In this document: positions 50,676 through 59,783 of the stretch, piece by piece
Position numbering within the stretch: position 1 is the stretch's first letter
How the letters are laid out: each line of letters opens with the position of its first letter
Source of the DNA: Tritrichomonas foetus
Taxonomy: Eukaryota; Parabasalia; Tritrichomonadida; Tritrichomonadidae
Assembly: GCA_001839685.1 (NCBI GenBank)
Contig: MLAK01000186.1
Span: forward strand, 31,733-95,732
Reading direction: 5' to 3'
DNA length: 64,000 nt
Made by a program: the position numbers and the translations under genes
The notes under the pieces: model-generated
The model's input: the letters and a program-made list of their open reading frames with translations, nothing else
What the model was told of the DNA's origin: nothing
Database searches by the model: none

Positions 50676-51719
50676 ATGTTTTCTCATTTTTCTTCAAGCT
50701 CATCAGTTTCCTCCTATTCCTCTGATGTTGACGAATTAATTGTAGGAATGCCATTTGAATCAAAAAAAGCCAAAAAAATTGCAGAAGAAGAGGAAGATCA
50801 AAATCACAAAAATCGAAATTTAGATTTTCATCAAATCACAAAATCAGAAACATTAAAATCAGAAGCATCAAAAAAAGATCAAAAGAAAAGTGACAAAGAC
50901 CAAGAAAAAAAAGAAAAAAAGAAATCAAAATATGTTCCCGTTTTAATTCCAAAAGCAAACCCTGTTGAATCAATAAATAATCATTATTCGGAATCTGATT
51001 ATGAAGAGGAAGAAGAAGAAACTTATGAAGTTGAAGCAATCATCAATCACAGAAAAAAACATGGAAAAATTCAATATTTTTTGAAATGGGTCGGCTATCC
51101 ATCTTCACAAAATACTTGGGAATTTGAAAACAATATGAATTGTCCAGAGTTAATCAAAGAATATTGGGATCGAAAGAAAGATGAAATGTCTTCAAGACAA
51201 ATCGATTTGGATTCCAAAAAATCTGCGAACGAAAAAATTGATGAATATTTAATGAAAAGCAAGGCAAAAAAAGATGAAAGAGTGAAAAAACCATCAGCAT
51301 CAGTTTTGATTTTTCACAAACTCAAATCCAAATCCAACAATTCCAATTCCAATCACAATTCGAGGAATTCTTTTGTTGATAATTCTGATTTTAGTCAAAA
51401 TATAAACAATGAGAATTTGAATTATTCAGATATTCATCAAGTTCCAAAATTAATCAAAAAAAGTGATTATACTAGTAGTAAGGAAAATTTACTTTCAACA
51501 AAAACTTTCCCTTCTATTAGACAGTTTAAGCTACCGCTTTACCAAATGGAAAAACCGCAATTTTGCATTAAATCAATAATTGATCATCAAATTGAAAATG
51601 ATGTAATCAATTATCGAATTTTGTTAAACAACGAGGATGTTATAATTTTAAAATCTGATGAAGTACAAATGTGTAATCCAAGGTTGCTTATTGACTACTA
51701 CGAGAAATTCATACTTTAA
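50676..51719 (+). CDS. HP1-like chromodomain / chromoshadow-domain protein
   Basis: With the ATG at 50676 the protein is 347 aa. The frame is open to an ATG at 50550, but that extension is hydrophobic and unlike the rest. A Lys/Glu-rich N-terminus precedes a chromodomain (about 116-170; YEVEAIINHRKKHGKIQYF, then LKWVGYPSSQNTWE). The three aromatic-cage positions (Tyr, Trp, Tyr) are kept, so methyl-lysine histone H3 binding is expected. A basic linker leads to a C-terminal module (about 293-347) ending NPRLLIDYYEKFI. It aligns with the chromoshadow domain (compare CPQIVIAFYEERL in HP1), a dimerisation domain. This combination is diagnostic of heterochromatin protein 1. Nuclear role in silencing is inferred from the family. 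Confidence 0.82.
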   Translation: MFSHFSSSSSVSSYSSDVDELIVGMPFESKKAKKIAEEEEDQNHKNRNLDFHQITKSETLKSEASKKDQKKSDKDQEKKEKKKSKYVPVLIPKANPVESINNHYSESDYEEEEEETYEVEAIINHRKKHGKIQYFLKWVGYPSSQNTWEFENNMNCPELIKEYWDRKKDEMSSRQIDLDSKKSANEKIDEYLMKSKAKKDERVKKPSASVLIFHKLKSKSNNSNSNHNSRNSFVDNSDFSQNINNENLNYSDIHQVPKLIKKSDYTSSKENLLSTKTFPSIRQFKLPLYQMEKPQFCIKSIIDHQIENDVINYRILLNNEDVIILKSDEVQMCNPRLLIDYYEKFIL

Positions 51720-52169
51720 GGTTGTTTGTTTTTATTAAATATTGTTTGTTTTTATAAAATATTGTTTGTTATTATTAAACATTGATTTATTTTTCGACTT
51801 TTTTAGTTTGTTTTTAATTGAAACGATTAAATCATATATATATTTAAAAATTTAGCTTATCAATAATGAAACCTATATGAACATGAATGATCATGTTCAC
51901 AAAATTATGTCTTTATTTCTAATGATCATTCATAATATATCATTTATTCATTATGAAAATATTCAGATATCACCAATACCATCGAGAGAGACTGCAGACA
52001 GATGTAGCGAAAGTGTTCACAATATATTTTCGTTTTAACAACAAACCAAATTGTCAATTTTCAGTTTCCTGTGTGAGTTTCATTTTGCATTGGAATATTA
52101 AAAGATAAAAAAATCAAAACGAAAAAAGATAAACAGAGAATTTGGCGCAATAGTTTAGAAAATCTTTAC
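51720..52169. other. intergenic region between convergent genes
   Basis: 450 bp. Just after the chromodomain stop there are three imperfect copies of TTGTTTGTTTTTATTAAATA (about 51723-51785). The rest is A+T-rich without an ORF. Confidence 0.4.
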
Positions 52170-53186
52170 TTATGCGAAATAGTCAATTGTAATATCTTCT
52201 GGTTTTACATCACTCTTTTCATCTTTGTCGAACTTGACAAATTCTGGCGCTGCTTCTTTTGTGACCCGCATGAATGTTGCATCATTTCCAGACTTATACA
52301 TGTAGTTAGGTGCAGACCAAACAATTACGAGATTATCGTCGTGGAACCACTGGAAGCCTGCGTTTGCGAGTTGGTGAGATCTTGCGATGAATCCGTGATT
52401 CACATCATTCTTTTTATCTCCATCATATGAGTAGTTTCTTGCCAGGAGACCGTTGTTATATAAAAATGAAAGTGTTTGATTTTTCCCGAAAATGAAACCA
52501 TTCCCTCTTCTGTTCGGAACAAACTTTGAGACATCATCTGGGTCTGACCAGGTGAGATCTGCGATTGGCCCACTTTCGATTTCCTTTCTGCGATAAATTG
52601 TTGAAATTTGGCCGATAAAGTTGATCTTTGGACTCAAACCGCCGTGTACACAGAATATTTTGTTATCGACAACGGCGGAAATTGGAAGGAGATCAAATAC
52701 ATCATTCAATAGGAACCAAATTCCAGAATGTCCGTACAAAAGCATGCAGTCGTTGAAAAGGCCGTAAATCTGATTGATCTGACGAGACTCGTGGTTTCCT
52801 CTGAGGAGATAAATTTGCTGCGGATATTTAACCTTTAAAAGAGCCAAAAATGCGAAAGTTTCAATCGAGCAATAGCCGCGGTCAACATAATCGCCCATAA
52901 ATAAGTAAGTATTTTTCAATGTTTTGTCGCAGGAAACGCCCTCTGATGTAAAGTCATCGCCAGCTTTTTTGAATAGCTGGAATAAGTCTAAAAGCTGACC
53001 GTGGATATCGCCACATACAATGATGGGTGATGACAAATAATGAACGTTCGGCTCGAGAATAAGGATATCCGACAAGCGGCGGAAAAGGTCGTCAATAACT
53101 GACTCTTGAAGGTGTTTGTTGTCTTTTAAAAGTTTGGCAAGATCGCAAGGAGAAAGTTGGTCGATATCAGCAGGAATATCTGTCAT
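52170..53186 (-). CDS. PP2A/PP4/PP6-type serine/threonine phosphatase catalytic subunit
   Basis: This 338-aa PPP-family metallophosphatase has GDIHGQ (59-64), GDYVDRG (98-104) and RGNHESR (129-135), all metal-binding motifs, followed by HGGLSP, WSDPDD and the second-half histidine motifs IARSHQL and WSAPNY. RQINQIYGLFNDC and the ending TIDYFA place it with the PP2A/PP4/PP6 group. That tail normally ends DYFL with a methylated terminal Leu; here it is Ala, so the usual carboxymethylation signal is altered. The CYRCGN of PP2A is MYKSGN. The length is slightly more than the family's usual 305-310, with a short insertion near residues 76-92 and a longer C-terminus. The catalytic residues seen are intact. 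Confidence 0.93.
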   Translation of the reverse strand: MTDIPADIDQLSPCDLAKLLKDNKHLQESVIDDLFRRLSDILILEPNVHYLSSPIIVCGDIHGQLLDLFQLFKKAGDDFTSEGVSCDKTLKNTYLFMGDYVDRGYCSIETFAFLALLKVKYPQQIYLLRGNHESRQINQIYGLFNDCMLLYGHSGIWFLLNDVFDLLPISAVVDNKIFCVHGGLSPKINFIGQISTIYRRKEIESGPIADLTWSDPDDVSKFVPNRRGNGFIFGKNQTLSFLYNNGLLARNYSYDGDKKNDVNHGFIARSHQLANAGFQWFHDDNLVIVWSAPNYMYKSGNDATFMRVTKEAAPEFVKFDKDEKSDVKPEDITIDYFA

Positions 53187-53640
53187 TATTAATAAAGTTA
53201 AAAAATAGAAGATTCCAAGTCACTTTTTCCTAACCGTTTCAAAATCGAAGTAGTTATGGTCAATTTATGGTGAATTATATAAATGCCGCAAAACTTACTT
53301 TGGATTCGGAAAATATCAAAAAGACATTTTGCATTTCATTCTTTTCTCAATCAATCATATTATGAATCAAATAGCATGCTGATTGTATTGTTGAAGTTAT
53401 TGATATCGAGATATAAATGAAAAGTAAATCTCGACCAATATCAGATTTTATAATGATACTTAATATTTTCAAAAAATTGTTAGAATGCATTTACTAATAA
53501 TTATAATTTCGCTTTATGGTATTTTAAATATAATATAGACAATAAAATTGCGAAGCCCTTGTTTCAAGTACCATAATTACGACATGTGAAATAAAAAATG
53601 GAATTTGGTTTTTGAATTTCGAAATTTTCGAAACTTTTGA
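53187..53640. other. divergent intergenic region
   Basis: 454 bp. AACCGTTTC at about 53232 (AACGGTT on the minus strand, a Myb-site-like sequence) lies 45 bp before the phosphatase ATG. AAACTTTTG at about 53631 abuts the plus-strand ATG at 53641. Confidence 0.35.
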
Positions 53641-56599
53641 ATGTCTCGCCACTTCATAGAAGTTTCCGAGAAACTTGCAAGTTTGCTTATATATTCTAAC
53701 ATCAGATTACCTCACAAATAAATATTTATGGGGAGTGAACGAAAAGCCAATTTTTATCGGAAAGGCATTTTACAAATTATCGACGATGCGTGAGAAAACG
53801 TTTGGCCTTTTGATGTTGTCGCGTGGTGCGCTTTATGTTTTTACGAATCCGACAATGAAAAAACCGTCGCTTCGATTGCATATTAATTTGCTTCAATGTC
53901 AAAAAATTAAATGTCAGCAACGTTACCTTTATTTGAAGCTGCCGCCTTTAAGAATCAAAACTGAAGACATTAAAAATGATGAAAATTCTGATTATGATTA
54001 TTCAAATTTACCTCTGCCACTGCCAGGCATGACCATTGCAAATCCGGAAGATGAAAATGTCCGTGGAGAAGAAGCTTCCCTTGTGATTGAAGAAAACGTA
54101 CCTGATGAGGAAGGTGAAAATGAAGACGATGAAGATTTTGAAAAAATGGAAGCTTCAAGCGAAAAAAGCGAAAACGAAAAAGGCAGTCCAAAAAGTGAAA
54201 AAGGTAGTCCAAAAAGTGAAAAAGGTAGCCCAAAAAGTGAAAAAGGCAGTCCTAAAAGCAAAGTAGGAGAAAAGAAAAATAAAGAAATTACTGAAAAAGC
54301 ATTCATGGAAGATGAAAAGCCTGAAAAAAAGAAAAAAGGAAACAAAAGAAAAGATTTAAATCAAGTCACATTACTAATCGATTCCAAATCATATTCACCT
54401 TATTTATATAAATGGATGTATAGAATTCTAAAAACATCTTTATGGAGAACCAAAAATGTCGTACGACCGATTTTGTACTCCAAAGGAATTCAAATTAAGA
54501 ATCTACCAGATAAACGAGTAAAACACTCATTAAAACGAAGAGCTGTTTTACTTGCTCATTACTGTTTCGGTAGTGGCGAGTCCCTTGAATGTGCTGATTA
54601 TTTCCAAGCAAAATGGGATGGTGAGCCAAATTTAGTAATTGGACCATCTTTTCATCCAGGTGGATATGCAGTTCCATTTGGTTGTGCAGTTGGCCTAGAA
54701 GCATCTCTTAAAACCGTTATGATGAAGAATTCTCATTTTAAATACTTTTCTGCGTTTTTATCTTCTATTTTGAATGCAGCAGAAACAATTAAAACTGTTG
54801 GAATTAAAGATTACCAACGTGGAAAATCATTTCCAATTAAATTTAACGTAAAACAAACAATTGTTGATGAATGGGTGATAATTAATTGTTGTTCTGATAT
54901 GGTTAAATCATTTGCATTAGCAACGAAAGATCTTCCAAGTCCAATTCGTGCATTAACAATAGCTAAACACTCATATAATAAAGATGATGCAGCTTCAGTT
55001 TTCCAATCAATTGCATCAAGTAATAATTTAAGGAAAATGTCTAATTTAACATTTTCTGCTTTAAATTTCAAGTCTTTTCCAAAAAGTTCTTTTGCTTCAC
55101 TTTGTTCGTCGCTTGAAAATCTAGAAGAATTAGAAATTTCTAGAATAAACATCGATGGAAGTATAATTTTCGTTGCAGCATGTCGCGATGCTCCCAAAAT
55201 TAGAAAACTTTATTTAAGAGGTTTGAAATTTGAACTCGAATGGAATAATGATAATGTAAAACTTCCTGTCACACTTGCATTATTGAATATTTCCGAAACT
55301 TGCTTCTTTGGTCCATCTTTTGCTTCATTCCTGAAAAATATTACACTTAAAGAAGTTAAAGTTCCATTTTTCTTTGTTGCTCATTCTCTTCAATTTTCGG
55401 AAAGTGTTTTTATTGATTTTAAATCGCGTATTGATTATTCACAATGTAAATCAAATATTTTGGAATTTGATATGTCAAATAATATGATTCCCAGAGTTGC
55501 ATTTGATCCAATTTTCGATTTCTTAAATACTCAAAAGCGTTTACGAAATGTAATTTTCAATGAAATCGTAACAGATGATCAGCATAACTTTGTCCATAAA
55601 TTATCTTTTGTTAATCCAGGCCCATTATTCGCTGGAATTGATTTTAGCGGTCAATTTAGACCAATTATTATCCAGCAATTTATTTCATCTGTGCCTGGAT
55701 CTTCAGGATTAAGAAGACTTTGTATGCGTGGCCTTCATGCTGGAAACAAAGGTTTTGAACTTATTCAAAATTTATTAAATATTTTAAAGAGTATAAATGA
55801 AATAGAAATCGATGAATTTCAACCAGAAGTTATTCCATCTAATCATCGTGTTGAAGGTGAAAGACATCCAATCATTGAATGCTGGAAGAAAATAATGAAA
55901 CATAAATCAATATCTGCAAATAATTTACCTATTGCTGATATGGCGTCACTTGGATTTGTGATTAAAAAATTGCCTGATGGAAGTGAACAAGTATATGAAT
56001 TCGATGAACGACTTATTCCTGAAGATAGAGAAATGTTTGAACATTTATCTCCCCCATTTCGATCAATTCCAACAACAATTAATGATCGTCTTAATTATTT
56101 AATTGAAAATATGAAAAATGGCAACAAAATAGGCATTCAAAGAGCCATATCACCGAATGTTTTCATAATTTTGAATAAAAATATTCCACTTGATCAAGAA
56201 ATTGAAGAAATTTTACCAAAACAGACTGCTCAAGAAGCAACTGAAGAAACTGAAGATGGAGGTATTTTTGCTCTAGATGATGATGATGATGATGACTTGG
56301 GAAGTTTTGATGGATCGCTGAGTGGATTTTCTGACGATAGCGATTTTGATGATACATTTTCTGAAAATAATAATAATGCACTGAAGTTTACTTTATCTAG
56401 TCCAAATGTGAAAATGAATGATGACAAGGCAGGAAATGAGAAAAACAATAAACAGCTGACACAAACACTCATGAATATTCCAAAACACGACAATAAAAAA
56501 CAGAAGCATGACGATCATCATCACAAAATTGAGAAAAATAGAAGGAAAGACTCAAAGCATGATAAAAAGTCCAAAAGTCATAAGAAAAAGAAGAAGTAA
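53641..56599 (+). CDS. PH-like / leucine-rich-repeat protein (CARMIL-like), with one 25-nt intron
   Basis: Exon 1 is 53641-53680 and exon 2 is 53706-56599, giving 977 aa. The continuous ORF in exon 2 has no ATG at its start (it opens TTG). The ATG at 53641, directly after a stop, reads MSRHFIEVSEKLA and joins in frame to NYLTNKYLWGV once the intron is removed. Residues 1-105 and about 215-250 form a PH-like domain split by an acidic, Ser/Lys-rich insertion that includes four KGSPKSE repeats. A leucine-rich-repeat array follows (about 380-720; LEELEISRINIDGS, KIRKLYLRGLKF). The tail is acidic (LDDDDDDDLG) then strongly basic (HKKKKK). This matches the PH-LRR plan of CARMIL actin regulators. 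The capping-protein-binding motif was not identified. Confidence 0.82.
53681..53705 (+). other. 25-nt spliceosomal intron
   Basis: The sequence is GTTTGCTTAT, ATATTCTAAC and ATCAG read consecutively. It begins GT and contains a CTAAC branch-point block directly fused to the 3' site AT-CAG, the arrangement known from trichomonad introns. Removing 25 nt shifts the frame by exactly the one base needed to join the two coding parts. Confidence 0.8.
54169..54264 (+). repeat. 21-bp coding repeat (KGSPKSE, four units)
   Basis: Four consecutive units of AAAGGTAGTCCAAAAAGTGA plus one base lie in the acidic insertion of the LRR protein. The SP sites in each unit are potential proline-directed phosphorylation sites. 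Confidence 0.85.
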
Positions 56600-56785
56600 G
56601 GTATAATAAGTATGTATGTTATAAAACTCTTTTGTTTGTTTGTTAAATCTCATAATTTTGTTTCTTTTTGTTTTTATGTGATTTCAATGCAATGAATGAT
56701 AGACTATTTAAAAAGTTTGATAAGGAACGATAGAATATATTTCCTTTTTGTGTTTCCATAATCCCGATTCGGGAATACAAACAAA

Positions 56786-59371
56786 ATGAAAAATTGGAAA
56801 TCAGATGCACTGATTCGAAACAAAATTTTATTGACTCATAAAATCAGTGATTTTTTTGACAATGGGAAAATTCCAAAATTTGTAATATTCCATGGCAATA
56901 AAAAGTGGAGTGATTCAACAAGATTGAATTATTTTTTTCTTGCACAAGCTAAACTATATACTTTACTTTTTGAAAAAATAAAAATAAATGGAAAAAATGG
57001 AAAAGATATTCATTATAAAAATGATTTAAATGAAATGAAAATCATTCACTATGATAATGATGATGATTATGTAAATTCAATAGTTGATGAATATAATTTT
57101 CACGTTATTTTACATTCTGTTGTCTCCTTTGAGAAATTCGCAAATATTCGATTTCAAAACGAACTCTTTAAAGGGCATCGATACGAAAATTTCTATAAAA
57201 ACGCATTAAATCCAAAAGAAAATCAAAATACTATGTTGAATAATATTGGTTTTAAAAACAATTATTTGCTTGATGATATTCCTTTATATTTACCTTCACC
57301 AGTTGACGAATTAATTGACATTCATCTTGCCACATTGAAAACATTCAATGATCGAAAAATTCTCATTTTTGAAAACACTTTAATTTCATCAACAGCTTAT
57401 CAAATAGACCACAATTACATTATTTTTCAACATTCAAACACTGATAAATCTAGCAGTTTAACAAAAGATGGAAGAAATATAGAAAAATTGGAAAATGAAA
57501 ATCTTTTTTCAGTAAATGATTATGAAATCGGAACTATTCCAAATATTTACAAAGAATTTGGAGAAATGGGTCCAATTGAAATTCAAATTTATTTGTTTTT
57601 GATTAAGCATATAAAAATTGAATCAACTGTGAATAGTATTGCCAATATTTTATTTCCATTTGATGAATTTTATTATTATTCATCAAATTCGCCTATTTTT
57701 CAACAAATTTGGAGTTTTGTCGATAAAGTTGTTCAAAGTGTAGAATTTTTCATTTTGAATTATCAAAAATTGGGATCAAAAATTGAATTTTGCACTCTAT
57801 CAAAAATTATTTCTTCAAGTGTTTCAACTGTTCTACAAAATTTGAAAATATCGAAAAATATTCCACCACAAAAACTTTCAACAGCTCATTTTTTGGTCCA
57901 CTTCATGATCAATTCCAATCTTAAAAAAGCTATGCCAGTTGTTTATTCATTTTTATTACTCAGTCAGAAATTTCACTTAATTGAACAAGTTACAGGTATT
58001 TCAAAATGTCTTTATGAAATTTTTTCTTATAAAAAATCCCATCCGAATGTCTCTGATAATTTTCAGAAAAGATCAAAGGAAAATCGAGATAAGATTGATG
58101 TAAATGATGACTTTTTTCTTGAATTTTCTGCTAAATGGAAAGAAGCATCTAAATTTGTGAATTGTGCTTATATGGATAAAGACACTATTGATGAATTTAA
58201 AAATTTTCCAAGTGATAGATTAATTAAATATTATCCTTATGATAGAAATCTTGATTCTCCTATCAAATGCGCGGAATATGAGCAATGGCCAGCTTTACAC
58301 ATTCTTAATGAATTAACTTATTCCCATAATAAATTTATTTCCATTTTAATGGCTAATGGTCATCTTTCAGTTTATTCCATAAATGATTTTGAAATCGAAG
58401 ATATTGATGATATTAAAATAGATGTAAATTCTTTATTAAGAAGATTGATAATTTTATTATTTTCAGATTCTTCTGTTCGTAATGGTTTTGTTTATACTGG
58501 ATCAACTGATAATGATTTCAATGAATATTACTCTGAACTGGAACAAATTGAAAAATCTTTCATTAATGTGGCGCAAACATATTCTTATTATTTTATTGTC
58601 TTAGCTTCATTAAACTATTCGATAAAAGCTGATATTATTGGTGATTCATTGATATATCAATATTCTAGAAAAATCATTTTTAAACCTTTAACTTTCTTCC
58701 AGAAAAAATATTTGAATGCTTCAATTTCTCTTCAAAAAAATCTTGAAAAATTAATGTTATTAATCATTGGCACCAATATTCAAAGAAACAATCTTCCGCA
58801 ACAAATCAAAATCGAGGATCTCTCAATTAAAGACATAATTGATGGGATTAAAAAATGTAATCCGCAAATTGAAAAGTATGCTGATTCACTTTTGCATTCA
58901 CTTGAAAAATTGATTAAAGATAATTTTCAGTTCACAATTTCCCAACTTCCAGCTATTCTTGATTATGTATCAATGAAAGACAATAAGAATAATGTATTTT
59001 TAAATGAAAATAAAATTCTTGGCTATGAAACTGACTCCGATAGAATTCACCTCAGATCAACCTCTCTCGAAATATTAAAAATAGTCAATTTATCAAAAAT
59101 TGAATGGAGTTATATAGGAAATATCCTGTTCAAGTGTTTATTAATGCCAAATATTAGCTTCGATAAAAAGAAAATCTTACAAACTGACATTATCAACCGC
59201 TTTCCAAATTTTTTTGAAGGTGAGGAAAAAAAGATCATCTTGAAATTTCACAATATTGTTGAATCTTTAGAAAATAGTGACGAGAAAAGTTCATATGAAC
59301 ATAAAACAGAAATTTTGACTACAGCCAATATTAAGCCTTTATATGAATATGCCAGAGAAAGAGGATATTAA
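56786..59371 (+). CDS. large hypothetical protein (861 aa), orphan
   Basis: The ATG at 56786 opens a single long frame with typical codon use. No signal peptide or transmembrane helix was seen. The sequence is mostly helical, rich in Asn, Lys, Ile and Tyr, with hydrophobic helices such as IQIYLFLIKHIKIESTVNSI and STAHFLVHFMINSNLKKAMP. It ends in charged helices and TANIKPLYEYARERGY. An alpha-solenoid scaffold or a complex subunit would fit the pattern, but no motif allows a family name. It lies 186 bp after the LRR gene and 409 bp before the propeller gene, all on the plus strand. TAAAAAGTTTGA occurs about 70 bp upstream. Confidence 0.75.
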   Translation: MKNWKSDALIRNKILLTHKISDFFDNGKIPKFVIFHGNKKWSDSTRLNYFFLAQAKLYTLLFEKIKINGKNGKDIHYKNDLNEMKIIHYDNDDDYVNSIVDEYNFHVILHSVVSFEKFANIRFQNELFKGHRYENFYKNALNPKENQNTMLNNIGFKNNYLLDDIPLYLPSPVDELIDIHLATLKTFNDRKILIFENTLISSTAYQIDHNYIIFQHSNTDKSSSLTKDGRNIEKLENENLFSVNDYEIGTIPNIYKEFGEMGPIEIQIYLFLIKHIKIESTVNSIANILFPFDEFYYYSSNSPIFQQIWSFVDKVVQSVEFFILNYQKLGSKIEFCTLSKIISSSVSTVLQNLKISKNIPPQKLSTAHFLVHFMINSNLKKAMPVVYSFLLLSQKFHLIEQVTGISKCLYEIFSYKKSHPNVSDNFQKRSKENRDKIDVNDDFFLEFSAKWKEASKFVNCAYMDKDTIDEFKNFPSDRLIKYYPYDRNLDSPIKCAEYEQWPALHILNELTYSHNKFISILMANGHLSVYSINDFEIEDIDDIKIDVNSLLRRLIILLFSDSSVRNGFVYTGSTDNDFNEYYSELEQIEKSFINVAQTYSYYFIVLASLNYSIKADIIGDSLIYQYSRKIIFKPLTFFQKKYLNASISLQKNLEKLMLLIIGTNIQRNNLPQQIKIEDLSIKDIIDGIKKCNPQIEKYADSLLHSLEKLIKDNFQFTISQLPAILDYVSMKDNKNNVFLNENKILGYETDSDRIHLRSTSLEILKIVNLSKIEWSYIGNILFKCLLMPNISFDKKKILQTDIINRFPNFFEGEEKKIILKFHNIVESLENSDEKSSYEHKTEILTTANIKPLYEYARERGY

Positions 59372-59783
59372 TATCATATTTGGAAATTTTGTGTAGGTCA
59401 TGATATTTTATATATATTCAATTTGTGTTCTTTCTTTATTTGAAGAATTCATGAATTATATTTTCACATGAAATGTTTTACAGCATTTCCATTCTTGTGG
59501 TAAAATCTTTCAATGATGATATTTTCAATCTGAATTTTTTCAGCGTCATTTGAAAAAATTCTGTTCCCAAAGTGGAGATTTCTGTGTACCATTCACTTTT
59601 TCTTAAAAATCACTACGCTTTTTTCTAGTGTATTTAAATACTTTTTGCGAATGTAAATCACAGATTTTTTTTATCGTCCCTATTCAATCCTACTCACAAA
59701 TCTTGATATATATAACTTTTTCATAACTCAGGAAGTTGATAATATTCAATTATTAAAAGGAAATTTCATTTTCGATTATCGTG
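59372..59783. other. intergenic region
   Basis: 412 bp, A+T-rich. AACTTTTTCATAAC at about 59714 and TTTCATTTTCG at about 59765 (TCATT initiator-like, about 18 nt before the ATG) are the only promoter-like features. Confidence 0.35.

Noticed and set aside
50516..50725. Alternative start or ORF (MSLSSKVTEWENGSHTF...) before the chromodomain gene
   Set aside because: It is in a different frame, ends before the chromodomain, and no intron-like CTAAC-NNCAG was found to join it.
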